A program made the translations under genes and the position numbers. A DNA stretch of 64,000 nt, taken from assembly GCA_022835595.1 (NCBI GenBank), contig BQUP01000003.1, forward strand, positions 688,629 to 752,628, written 5' to 3'. The notes beneath the pieces are model-generated. The model saw only the letters and a list, made by a program, of their open reading frames with translations. It made no database searches and had not been told where the DNA came from. Source of the DNA: Cystobasidium ongulense (lineage: Eukaryota; Basidiomycota; Cystobasidiomycetes; Cystobasidiales; Cystobasidiaceae). The number at the start of each line of letters is the position of its first letter. Positions within the stretch are counted from its first letter, which is position 1. Shown in pieces: positions 12,483-22,895 of the stretch.

Positions 12483-13192
12483 ATGTTCTGTTTCAGACGC
12501 CATGAAGAACCAGTCGATGAGTACTACAGTCAACCGGCTGAGTACGATTACCAAACGCCGTTTTCTTATGCCATGTCATCTGATTATGGCGATAACCCTT
12601 ATTATGAACCTTACGCCAGACCACCTTATTTTGGCGGGCCGACTAAGACAGGCCGAGGATCTTCTCGCGGATCATTTGATTCTGGCAGCTCAGTATCCTC
12701 TCACGGATCATTTCGCTCTAGCAACTCAGTATTTTCTCAGGGTTCATTTCATCCTGGCAACTCAATATCTTCTCACGGATCATCTCGTTTCGGCAGCCCA
12801 GTCTATTATGAAAGGTCGCCTTATTGGTTTGAGGGATCCCATCAGGGGTTGTCTCCTCTCGGGATATCAGCTGCCAGCAAGGGCTTCCCCGCTATGATCG
12901 TGTACCCACCCACACCCCCGCCTTCCTCTTACCAGTCATCTAGTCGCCAGCCGCGATCGTCATACGGCCAGGGGGTTGAGAACTGGGTCTATCAGCAGTC
13001 CAGTGAGCAGCGAGCGTATGTTCAGACCTTTAACGTAGCTCGAGTGTGCTGACATATTTTTCTAGCGTATGCAAGTCCAGAGTCGCGGCATCATATCGGG
13101 CAAAGCCGGCGCTCCGCACATGGGTGGTCACGTCGTCCGAGGAGGCACTACTCAGGTCCATCTGGCAGGAGAGGAGATGCTCCTTACCTTGA
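12483..13192 (+). CDS. small Ser/Gly/Tyr-rich protein with 12-residue repeats
   Basis: ATG at 12483 opens a frame rich in Ser, Tyr, Pro and Gly. Four tandem copies of a 12-residue unit (GSF-x-x-G-N/S-S-V/I-S-S-H) occupy about residues 63-110. The frame could run unspliced to a stop at 13050-13052 (189 aa). A strong intron, GTATGT donor at 13016 with a CTGAC branch point and CTAG acceptor ending at 13065, points instead to exons 12483-13015 and 13066-13192 (219 aa). In the same 3' region another frame (to 13283) also looks protein-like (Ser/Arg-rich), so the true 3' end is uncertain. No family is recognised; composition suggests a disordered protein. Confidence 0.5.
12669..12812 (+). repeat. 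in-frame tandem repeat, 4 x 36 bp
   Basis: Four units of 36 nt begin GGATCA or GGTTCA and carry a (T)CTCAGTATCCTCTCA-like end. The first three agree at most positions and the fourth is degenerate. Each unit encodes 12 residues in the small Ser/Gly-rich gene, so copy number changes would keep the frame. Confidence 0.85.
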
Positions 13193-13923
13193 CACCAGGG
13201 CGAGTGATAGGATGCGTAAGCAGGCTACGAATGCTTGGGTGCGGGAGCAAAGTCAGAGGTCGTCTTCTTCCGGGATTTCCACATAATCCTTAAAGCCGGA
13301 TCTATAGTGATGGATTGACCGCTAGTATTTGGGGTGTGACCTCTCAAATCAGTCTAGATTTCTTTGCCGTCCGAAATGCCCGATTTTGTGCATTGTACGA
13401 TGGTTCACCGTCATTTCTGCATTAGTTGCCTTCCGTCGAAATCCAAGAGCCTGTGTTAGCTTACTCTCTTGTCCTGAAAATATTCGCTATGTAAAGCTCG
13501 CGCTTGCCTGACTCGTAAAGTCCTCCTCTAGACTTGTATGTCACCTTTCCTCGCTAGATTGGCATCGGAGCTCTCGGCTCCCACGCGCGAGAGGGGCACG
13601 AAAACGCATGGCGGGGTTTTGTCGAATAGCTGTCGACCAGTCTGACGAAATAGCATAGATAAAAAAAGAAAATCTTGCCCGTCATACTGTAAGACGGGTC
13701 TATTGTTGAACGCCGGAGATAAATTTCGTCTCTACACAGCCACGTTTTCCTTTTCCCCCCAGTCTACCGAGCTAGGCGTAAAGTTTCCTTTCGATTCATT
13801 TCTCAAGTCGGGTCCCCTTTGCCTCTCATCTACCACTTCCACTAAACCATCACTATTGCGCTTTTGCGATAGTCTATATTCGAGTCGGGAGTTGCGTAAT
13901 CTCTCCCATCTCTAGCCGCAGAT
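13193..13923. other. intergenic region
   Basis: No convincing gene. It holds the 3' end of the 12483 gene, possibly a longer alternative coding end up to 13283, and AT-rich patches near 13660. The right part is C/T-rich before the candidate small gene at 13924. Confidence 0.4.
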
Positions 13924-14363
13924 ATGGGTACCTCTTCATCGAAGCAAAGGCCAGATAGGTACTCCAACAGTCACCAGCGATTATACAGTGAGCGATAGGG
14001 TTCGTCGTTCTATTTTCAGCTTCTAATGCATATTTGGTACCGATTACAGTGACGATGCCGCGGAATACCACGATGACGAATATGCCGATGTCTCCCGCCG
14101 GCTCTGGACTATTCCCACAAGGCTCTGGGGTATTCCCGCAAGGGTCTTTCCCAGACGAAGGAGGCGTGGGTTCAGCGGCTCTTGACACCTTGGAAATGCG
14201 TTTGCGGGATCTGTATTTACAGTTGGATCCGAGGTCTCCCCAACTTTCGCGGGACAGACAAGTCTTGGACCAAATCTTGGGGCAACTTAACAGCTTCAGG
14301 CATACAATACCGCAGATTCAGCTTCGCTTGGCGCAGCACCAATCCCTGGTAATGCGTCGATAG
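13924..14363 (+). CDS. candidate small gene, low-complexity protein
   Basis: ATG at 13924 starts a short exon (MGTSSSKQRPDRYSNSHQRLY) ending at a GTGAGC donor after 13989. A TTTTCAG acceptor before about 14020 (or a second acceptor before about 14052) joins in frame to a reading frame that runs to TAG at 14361. The product has a short SGLFPQ/SGVFPQGSF repeat and then a helical, Leu/Gln-rich end (LEMRLRDLYLQLD, DQILGQLNSF). The Gly-Ser-Phe repeat resembles that of the neighbour at 12483, so the two may be diverged tandem relatives. No family is recognised; it could also be spurious. Confidence 0.4.
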
Positions 14364-14520
14364 TGCGTTTGACTGTTGTAGTGGTCCAGGATCGATCTGT
14401 TTAGTATGTAATCTTGTTTCCCTGCCCGATAGCAGACGCCTAGAGCATAGTCGATGTGTTTTTTCCCTAGTTGGTAGTTGCGCTCTACTGTGACGAAGAT
14501 GTCGACTGTGCCTGTATATC

Positions 14521-15275
14521 TCATGTCGTTCCGTTTGCATTTGCATTTGCTAATGGCGTGATGGCCAGTTCATCGATAGCGTCTGTAAGCATAGGGAAAG
14601 CGATCTTCATCTCGGAGGCCAGATACTGTTGATAACTCTATTACAGACATGCTTGGTCTCAGTGAATGTGCTGAGATATGATGAAGAGCAGGCAGACTGA
14701 CCGATACTGCGTCAAGTATACCATTGGTGTACATATTTTCGCCGGATACGCGATCCAGTAGTTCCTTGGTGTAGATATCTGGGTTTCTGCCTTGGTCGAC
14801 GTAGTCTATCACTTCATGGGGTACCAGTAACTGTCTTGTCTGAGGCAAGTTGATGTGAGCATTGAAGACCGACTGCATTGCTTCGATGGAATCTTGTCTG
14901 AACAGGCATGAAGGAGCAATTAGCTTGAGAGGAGCATAGCTATTTCACAGTGAGTACTCTGAACGTACACTTTGCGGCCTACTAGTCCACCAGGGTGCTT
15001 GTATCCGCTGTATGCATTGGCAGCATTTGACACTCCATTTGCCAGAGATTGGTGAGGAGCGTCCCCATTCGGAGCCGCTTCGACGGCTGATGGATGGACT
15101 TCGCTGGTGCCTGCATGGCAAGAGAAGGTATGTGGTGATCAGCGAGCTATCTTGCAGCTTCAAAGGCGTCCTGACGGATGAAGCTTTGCTCACACACGCC
15201 TAACTCGAGGAGCGATTCGAGCAGTCCCTGGATCTCGGCTTCCAGCACTGCGATTCCGTCTTTGTTGTCCTGCAT
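14521..15275 (-). CDS. MED10: Mediator complex subunit 10
   Basis: Four exons, 15275-15194, 15110-14969, 14897-14702 and 14625-14521, total exactly 175 codons (174 aa), typical for MED10/Nut2. The N-terminus has the family start (LEAEIQGLLESLLELGV). The core reads QLLVPHEVIDYVDQGRNPDIYTKELLDRV, then SGENMYTNG, and the end is YLASEMKIAFPMLTDAIDEL. The VIDYVDQGRNPDIYT block is the signature of the family. MED10 sits in the middle module of Mediator and couples activators to RNA polymerase II. An Asn/Gly/His-rich loop (residues about 30-70) and a short ANANANGTT tail are extra. The gene is divergent from the acyl-CoA dehydrogenase gene with about 400 bp between the starts. Confidence 0.95.
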
Positions 15276-15682
15276 GGCGAGCGAGTCTGACTGTGTGCAG
15301 GCTTGCTACTCGATGAGCAACATGGAGGGATGGAACGAAGCAAGCTCGACTTGTTCTGAAGATACTGCACCTCGAAGCCGATCATCAGCTTGCTCACGGA
15401 CTCGATAGCACGATGTAGTTGGTGCTTTCCAGCGATGGGCTCCAGTTCAGCGACTGGTGTATCTGATGATGACTTGCACACACAGAAGTGAAGAGACATC
15501 TTGCGATTAAGCAACTTGTAGCTTCGGAATTGTGGTTGCATTCTCGCCTCGGTCGCCTCGGCAAGAAGGAACCCGGTCCTGCTCGTGACCTGGTCGATTC
15601 AGTTTGAATATTTTGGAAAGCTTCGTCTCTTGTCTTTGCTAGCATCACCAACTACATCGACACTCTTCACCACACAGCCATC
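15276..15682. promoter_or_regulatory. divergent promoter MED10 / acyl-CoA dehydrogenase
   Basis: About 407 bp between two divergent start codons. An open frame covers much of it on the minus strand (15200-15541), but it has no recognisable protein pattern and MED10 already starts well inside it. No individual sites can be named. Confidence 0.5.
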
Positions 15683-17541
15683 ATGCTCAGCTCATCCACA
15701 CGCAGACTGAGCCAGTCACTCCCCGCCGCCGCTGCTCGAGCAAGGCTGCTTTCGACGGCCCAGCAGGCACGTCTAGCATCGCCCTCGTATTCCAGCATAC
15801 TAGCGACAGCCAGATCTTCCACACGCGCCTTCTCGGCCTCTTCATCATCAAGATATGCCAATCCGTCTCCAGCTGCCGATGCCGTCGCACAGTCCGAGAA
15901 CCCAACCTTGCCCTCACTTCATACATTCACGGAAGAGGAAGAGATGCTCAGAGAGACAGTTCGCAAGTTTTCAGAAGAAATTGTGGCTCCCAAAGTGAGA
16001 GAGATGGACGAAGCTGAAAAGATGGATCCCGAAATCATAAAAGCCTTGTTCGAGAACGGCGTAAGTGTCACATGATACCGGTACCACTTGTACCTTTTCG
16101 CACCGGACATTAATGATCAGACTGATTGATCCTTCTTCATCATACGTTCTTCCCAGTTCATGGGCATCGAAACATCTGCAGACCATGGAGGTGCAGAGTG
16201 CGGCTTCACAAGCGCTATCGTGGTTATTGAAGGTATGAACGGGCCACTTTTCGCGGATCGAGTGCGCGTATGCTAATCATATCGTATCTGTTTGTCCCCA
16301 ATGCAGAACTTGCTAAAGTTGACCCGTCGGTCTCTGTGTTATGCGACGTCCACAATACTCTAGTCAATACCGTTCTCCGGAAATACGCCACCAAAGAGGT
16401 GCAAGACAAATATCTTCCGCAATTGGCCGAGTCAAAGGTATATTAGGTTATCTGGATATAACCGACCAAAAGCTTACTGGCCTTTTTCACAGCTTGGATC
16501 GTTCTGCTTGTCTGAACCTGCTTCGGGATCCGATGCTTTCGCTTTACAAACACGGGCTGTCAAGCAGGATAACGGGGACTATATCATTAACGGATCAAAG
16601 GCAAGTGCCAGTAGTACCAAATTATCTCTATACCTTCACTAACACAAGGTCGCGGTTCTTACAGATGTGGATCACCAACTCTGCTGAAGCCGAATTATTT
16701 CTAGTATTTGCAACTGTCGACCCAAGTAAAGGATATAAAGGAATTACATGTTTCTTAGTCGAGAAAGATTCAGGCGTTCAAATAGCTAAAAAGGAGATGA
16801 AATTAGGTATAAGAGCATCATCAACTTGTACACTCAATTTTGATGATCTAAGAGTACCAGCTAATCAAGTTATTGGAGAAGTTGGTAAAGGTTATAAGAT
16901 TGCTATTGAAATCTTGAATGAAGGTAGAATTGGTATCGCTGCTCAGATGTTAGGGTTAGCGCAAGGTGCATACAATAAGAGCGTCAAGTATGCTTATGAG
17001 CGAAAACAATTTGGACAACCCGTAGGAGAATTCCAAGCCATGCAAGTTCAATTCGCAGAGGCTGCTACAGAAATTGAAGGTAAGGCAGTAAACCATTACA
17101 CTGAATGGGAAGTCATGCTTAACATAATGTCTTACAGCCGGCCGACTTCTCTGCTACAACGCAGCACGCATGAAGGAAGAAGGACGTCCGTTCACTAAAG
17201 AAGCAGCAATGGCCAAGTGGTACGCTTCTCAAGTAGCCAACAAAGTATCAAGGAAGGCGATCGAATGGGCTGGAGGCGTTGGGTATACTCGCGAGACAGG
17301 CAGTAAGTCCCATCTTTCATGTGACAGACTCTGTCTGTCTGAATGCTGACTCAGTGCCTTTTGCCTACTACTAGTCGAGAAGTACTATCGCGACGCTCTT
17401 ATTGGAAGGTAAGCACACTTCTGTTGACGGCCTGTCTGCAAGTAGCTGATAGGTGGTCATTTATATAGTATCTACGAAGGAACTTCCAATATCCAGCTCA
17501 TCACCATCGCCAAGTTCATGAAGAAGGAAATGGGTCTCTAG
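15683..17541 (+). CDS. mitochondrial acyl-CoA dehydrogenase (short/branched-chain type)
   Basis: Eight exons: 15683-16060, 16157-16232, 16307-16437, 16493-16600, 16665-17079, 17138-17302, 17375-17408 and 17469-17541 (459 aa). Residues 1-60 are an Arg/Ser/Ala-rich mitochondrial presequence. The FAD enzyme domains follow: [18 protein letters not shown], the signature [14 protein letters not shown] with [75 protein letters not shown], and [35 protein letters not shown]. The Glu of IYEGTSN is the expected catalytic base in this subgroup. It oxidises acyl-CoA to enoyl-CoA in valine/isoleucine or fatty acid breakdown; closeness to ACADSB is my reading. Intron 4 (16601-16664) has a GC donor (AAG/GCAAGT). 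Exon 5 is strikingly AT-rich in its centre. Confidence 0.95.
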
Positions 17542-17853
17542 AAGAACGATTTCTCTTCAGCCCCGGACAATTGCCTGTAGATTTTAGTACTTGCATCGAC
17601 CTCTGCATAGATGTAATTAATGTGCGTTCATAGTTATTTTTGTCGTTCAGCGTGCTAGCAGAGCAATGGAGGTAATTTGAATCATCAGCGCTTCAATAGC
17701 ACTTCAAGTTGTTAATGCGGTTTCCTCCATTAAAACGATGTCTGCTACTACGCTACAAGAAGAGCAAGGCCGCTCACTCAGTCTAATGTCTCTAACCTGA
17801 TAATAATTATTGATACACTATGAGTAGCAACAAGGCGTAACCTAACGAATTAC
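17542..17853. other. convergent intergenic region
   Basis: Holds the 3' ends of the acyl-CoA dehydrogenase (+) and MAPKKK (-) genes. It is AT-rich, with nothing else recognisable. Confidence 0.5.
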
Positions 17854-20800
17854 TTATACTTGTTCATGTTCCTCCTGATATATTTGATCTTCGGCTCCGG
17901 TTTGTCCTTCGGTCTGATATACTTGATCTTCCGCTTCAGCGTATGCCGCTTCTTCAGCCACTTCTTCTGGGATGTCTTGCATTAATTCGCCTGACATTTC
18001 ATCTCCTTCCTGCTGTTGGTACTCTTCTTCTTCCGCGTATTGACCCATTCGACTTTCATGATTGTTCATTTCTCTCGCGATTTCCTGTGAGAATTGGACT
18101 ATCCACTCGTGCTCCATCAACTCTGCCGCTGTAGGACGCTTCATAGGGTCGATATCTAAACACTTCTCCACAAAATCGATACCAAGCTCTGAAAGTTGAC
18201 CCTTTTCAGGTAGAGGTGGATGCTGCGTGGCGATACCGATATGGAACATGATAGCCCTGTATAAAAGAAGCGATCAGATGCTGGCATTAAAGTCACTAAG
18301 GTCCGAAACATGCTCACCATTCATTGTCGAGGTTCGACCATGGCCTCCGACCGGTGGCACATTCCAAGACAACACATCCTAAACTCCAAATGTCCATAGC
18401 ACCTCGTCTGCCTCGGTGATCTCCCTTAATCACTTCTGGCGACATGTACATTGGAGTACCAGTCAAACTGTTCATATTGCCATCTGCGCCTTGCACTCTC
18501 GTCTTTGCAGCTATTGTCTTTTGATTCTTCGCTAATACCTTGGCTGCGCCGAAATCGACAAACTTGATGACTCCCATGTGGTCGAGGAGGATGTTGTCTG
18601 GCTTAATGTCTCGATGTACGACACCCATAGAGTGCAGATACATGAGACCATCTAACATCTGAACGGTATAGATCTGTATCACACTTTCGTCCTCAATTCT
18701 ACCATGTTCAAGGAGATTTGCCAAACTTCCACCTTGGCAGTATTCTTCAAAGATGTACACCTTGTCTCTATGAACTTCAATACCGTAGTATTCGACGATA
18801 TTTGGGTGTGACAACATCTCCATGACCTGCATCTCATCACGAATCTGCTTGATGAGGTGCGGTGCAGAGGCCAAGTCCTGGAATTTAATCTCCTTGACGG
18901 CCATCAAGCCACCAGAGTCCAAGTTGACAGCGAGATATACGCTTCCAAAAGTACCACCGCCAATAAACTTGCCTTGTTGCCATCTGACCGAAATGTTCGA
19001 GTTTGAAGTGGCCAAAAAGAGCAAAGACTGATCTTCTGGTCTCTGTTCGTCAAGGACCCGACCAACAGTGCGCGTACCTGCCTCCAACTCCAATCTCCTC
19101 TCGTCAATCTTTCTCGTTTCTTCGATCCAGCGGTCTTTGACCTGGCCCAAGACATCCTCCATCACCTGCTCGTCGGAGTAGAGTGACGTCTCTAATGGGC
19201 CATGGACTTCGGCGCGGCGTCGCACGTGTTCAATTGAGTTGAGATAGCCTAATGTCTGATGTAGTTGCTTTCGTATCTCATCTTTAGCCATGTCCATTTT
19301 GTCCTTCTCTTGCTTAGCTTGGAAGCTAGATCTTGCTCCGAGCACATCAAAGTGCGAGATGAGCAGAGTTATACAGCTTGCGACTTTAGCGCGTAGCAAT
19401 GCGAATTGTGCCATGCTCAATCGCAGTATATTTTCGTTCCTGGTCATAGACATCGCAAACTCTAGCGCTGCTACGGCCCATTTGAAAGTCCTACTATCGG
19501 ATGGTACGCAATCATCGCAGATGAAAGCAACCCATTCGATGGAGAAATTCATGAGGGACATGCTGAATCTTGCTCGTAAAGCAGATTCCATATGTTTGAG
19601 CGATCGTTGTCCAAGATCTGCCGTGAAAGAAAAGTAGTTCGCAAGCGGAGCTTCGGAGCCTGACTGGTTGCTTAAAACTTGATGCACCCGCCCAACAGAG
19701 GCGAGGATACTGTCTGCAAGCTTGTACTCGGACCGCTTAATCTTTTTCAACTCCCGATTGATTCGTCCTAGGTGTGCCTTCTGCTCGACGATAACTTGAT
19801 CCCGGAAGGCTGGGAACATTTCGTAGAACATCTGCTTCGAATGTTGTAGCCGTATATACGAGCCATCTGCCACCAGTCGAACCCGACCCTCCCTCATGTC
19901 GAAGTCAAGTGATGTTAAATCCTCAAGGTGCATGACTGCGCCCGTCCAGAAGAATGGCTCGTATGGTGACAGTACCATGAGATAGTGAGGTTCTTCTCCT
20001 ACAAAATCCGCGTCTAGGTATTCTGTCTGAGTACTATTCGGGAAGCACTTTGTCAAGATTTGCCGAAGTAAAGGCTGGTTGTCGGCTAGAGAAGGACTGG
20101 CAATGACATAGATGGCTTGCGACTCGAGTATTCCGGTGTATACCAAGAAGTGGTCCGTCTCAGCGAGTGCATGGATGAAAGTACTGAGATTGACTTGGTC
20201 GAGCAGATATTCTGATGCGTTCTCAAAGCGTTGCTGCATGGCCCTACGATAGTCATTCTGTTAGCTCTCTCGTTCTCGGTGAAAGTCCGGGCGGAAGTGA
20301 AACATACCTTCCGAAACGTAGAAGCTTGCGGTGACGCAAGCGAACATTGTCCAAAGTCTGATTGAACCATCTAGAGGTTTCAGAAGCGCTCATATTGCGG
20401 TCTTCCAATACTGCCAGTTGTTCTTCGAAATAACTCAAGACACGCATGAGGAGGCGATGTGTGAGTGTACTACAATAGTATAGTATGTCAGCGGCCATAT
20501 TGGAGCGTCAAGTTCAGGTAGACATACCAGAAGTGTTCTCCAACTAGTATATCGCCACCGTCAATCTGTTGAACTGCTTCGGATAAGAACTTCCATTCAT
20601 TCTCTACGATTTCTGTCTCTTTGAGATAGATTGCTCGACTACCCGACTTGAGCTTCCAATTGAGAAGCTTGAAGAAGAAGCGAAGGGAGTCCAAAAGAAC
20701 TCTGTCGTACTCTTCGCTCAGTGTCCGGCCTGGCCATCCCTTTTCCGGATTTGGCTCCATAATTTCTAAAAAGTTTTGTTTGAGCTTAGCAGCTAAAGAC

Positions 20801-22740
20801 AAGCCTGATCTGAACCCGTTCGTAAGCTCGTCCACAAGGACTACTGATGGTTGTTGTTCATTCGAAAGGCGCTGTACTGATGTGAGACGGAGTTTGAGTG
20901 CTTCTTGAACGAGATTGGTTGGAAAGTTGACAAGCGCGATGAGATCGTTGTTAAAAGAAGGAAGGTTCATTTCCGTGAAATACCCATTGAGGTTGATGAC
21001 TACAGATTTGGCGTCGTGCACTAGCCTGTAGATATCGGCAATCGTCCTCTTTTCCAATGTCTTTTGCAGACTATCCTCTTTTGACAGTCGCTCTATGAAG
21101 GTAGATGTATCAAGTAATCGCTGAGCAGGCTTAATCAAACTGGCCGCAGATGGTTTCTCAGCTGAAGCTTCATCTATAGCTTCTGTTCCCGGTTGTGTAA
21201 CTTCGAGGTCTTGACTACCTGTCCATTTTTGCAGGATGCTGATCTGAATCTTAAGACGTTTCGTGATGGACTGCCAACTCAGAAGAGCATCTATTCGCTT
21301 ATCGATATGGTCTTCCAGAGCGTGGGCTTTTTCTGATCTCATGGACTTGCTTGAAGGATATAATCCATCACACCACTCAATCTTGCCGACCATCATTGCG
21401 ATCTGCTCGAATGCATCGGGGGGCTCATAACCATCAGAGCGGGGGGACATTTCTTCTCTACTCTTGACGCGAAACTCTGCTACCTCCGCCCATATATTCT
21501 CAATGTGATTCCTACTCTCATCAAGAAAGTCTGCTTCTTGCTGTACGGACCGCCCGCGAACGTATGCTCTGACTCTAAGCCAAATTTGATATGCTCGCCA
21601 CTTTCTGCTATTTGTCGAATCGTCATTGTCATTTGTCAATGTGCCGGATATGCGTGTTTTCTCAGTCTTGAGCACCTCTCCTTGCAGGACATTCGAAAGC
21701 ATATGTTGCCATTCATACCGTATATCGGCTTCTGCTTCATCGTCCTCAAACTCGTCATCTGACTCTGATGACTCTTCGGTTGATATATTACCATTGGCGT
21801 CTGCATTTCGGTATGCACGAACATCAAAGCTTGCCAATGGTCTTTGAGGGGCAGAGTATGACTTGGGATCTTCTGCGCCTTCAGGAAACGAACCCAGCTG
21901 TATTGGAGCAGGTGAGAGACTTCCATCGTCATGGAGGGCGGCTTGAGCCCTTTTTTGCTGCTGCGCGTGGCCGACCTTGTCGCGTCGCTGCTGATGCTCA
22001 TCTTCATCATCTTCAGATACACTACCAGAATCTATATCTAGTCCACCTAGCCCGCGGGCAAAGTAGTGATTGTCCGGATCGAGTTCGTCGTCTGGATTGA
22101 AGGCATTGCCCGAGGGTCCTGCATTATTGCGTCTCGAGCTGCAAAGAGAAAGGTGAGCATACGAACAGTTCTTCTTCTTGGTGCCTCCCGGCCTATCTGC
22201 ACCTGGCGGATTACCCGCAATGGTGAATTGTAGAGGTGCATCCAGATCAGTCTTCACTTACAGCCAGCGGCCGAATGCTCCTCCCGCGGCCTTGCCATCG
22301 CCTATATCTGCATGTCCGTTCAGGATATTGGTAGAGCTGCTACTTGCACCGTTGCCATTCACGCCGGGACCAGGTCGAGTGCTCGTACTTGCGGCCGCAG
22401 CATGCGCGACGAGCTGAGGCAAGGTATTGCGCTTGTGCGTGCTGCTGGAGCTGTCTTCGTGGCCGTGTCCACTTCCATCCTGGCGGTTTCTAGAGCTACC
22501 ATCGCGACCGCTGGAGCTGGATGAGCTGCTTGCTCTGCGGTTGTCGAAGCCATCGTCATCGTCGTCTGCATCCTCGTCGTCTTGAAACGGCTCGCCCACT
22601 TTGGAGAGCTTGTCATTGACGGGCGGCGCGGCAAAGTCGATGCGCTTGAGGGGCTTCATGGCGACGCGCGAACGCTGACGATGCACCACCACCTCGAGCT
22701 GGTGCTGATGCTGCTTTGTCCAAAGTTGCGAAGAAGACAT
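17854..22740 (-). CDS. SSK2: Ssk2/Ssk22/Wis4-type MAP kinase kinase kinase
   Basis: Five exons, 22740-22262, 22138-20528, 20469-20308, 20243-18318 and 18256-17854 (1526 aa). This is the MAPKKK of the osmotic/oxidative stress HOG pathway, normally activated by the Ssk1 response regulator and phosphorylating Pbs2. The first 200 residues are Ser/Asp/Glu-rich and disordered. The following conserved region begins with IRYEWQHMLSNVLQGEVLKTEKTRI, a hallmark of the Ssk2/MEKK4 family. The kinase domain spans about residues 1173-1445. It has P-loop GKFIGGGTFGSVY, the VAIK-type lysine in LMAVKEIKF, catalytic loop VHRDIKPDNILL, DFG in KFVDFGAAKV, and the activation segment NSLTGTPMYMSPEVI. An acidic Glu/Gln tail follows the kinase domain. 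The start is the ATG at 22740. It is divergent from the REX1-like gene with only about 155 bp between starts. Confidence 0.95.
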
Positions 22741-22895
22741 GGACACAGAGGCAGGCCGTCTTTTTGACTGTCCAAAAAAGGTCGATCGCGCTCGTCGAAG
22801 ACAGCGAGAGAACAGCTTGCAACATCTGGAAAGACCAATACACAGTCAAGATCATCAGCGTCGCATCCACTCTCGCTGTAGCTCTGCTCGTCGCC
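22741..22895. promoter_or_regulatory. compact bidirectional promoter SSK2 / REX1
   Basis: Only 155 bp separate the start codons of the divergent MAPKKK and exonuclease genes. Both transcription starts and leaders must fit here or overlap the opposite gene. Confidence 0.6.

Noticed and set aside
12502-12897. A second long frame over the 36-nt repeats
   Set aside because: Because the repeat unit is a multiple of three, all frames remain open; the frame starting at 12483 has the more protein-like composition.
14217-14546. Minus-strand frame of 109 codons beyond the MED10 stop
   Set aside because: Lies in 3' flanking DNA of MED10 and opposite the candidate gene at 13924; no protein pattern.
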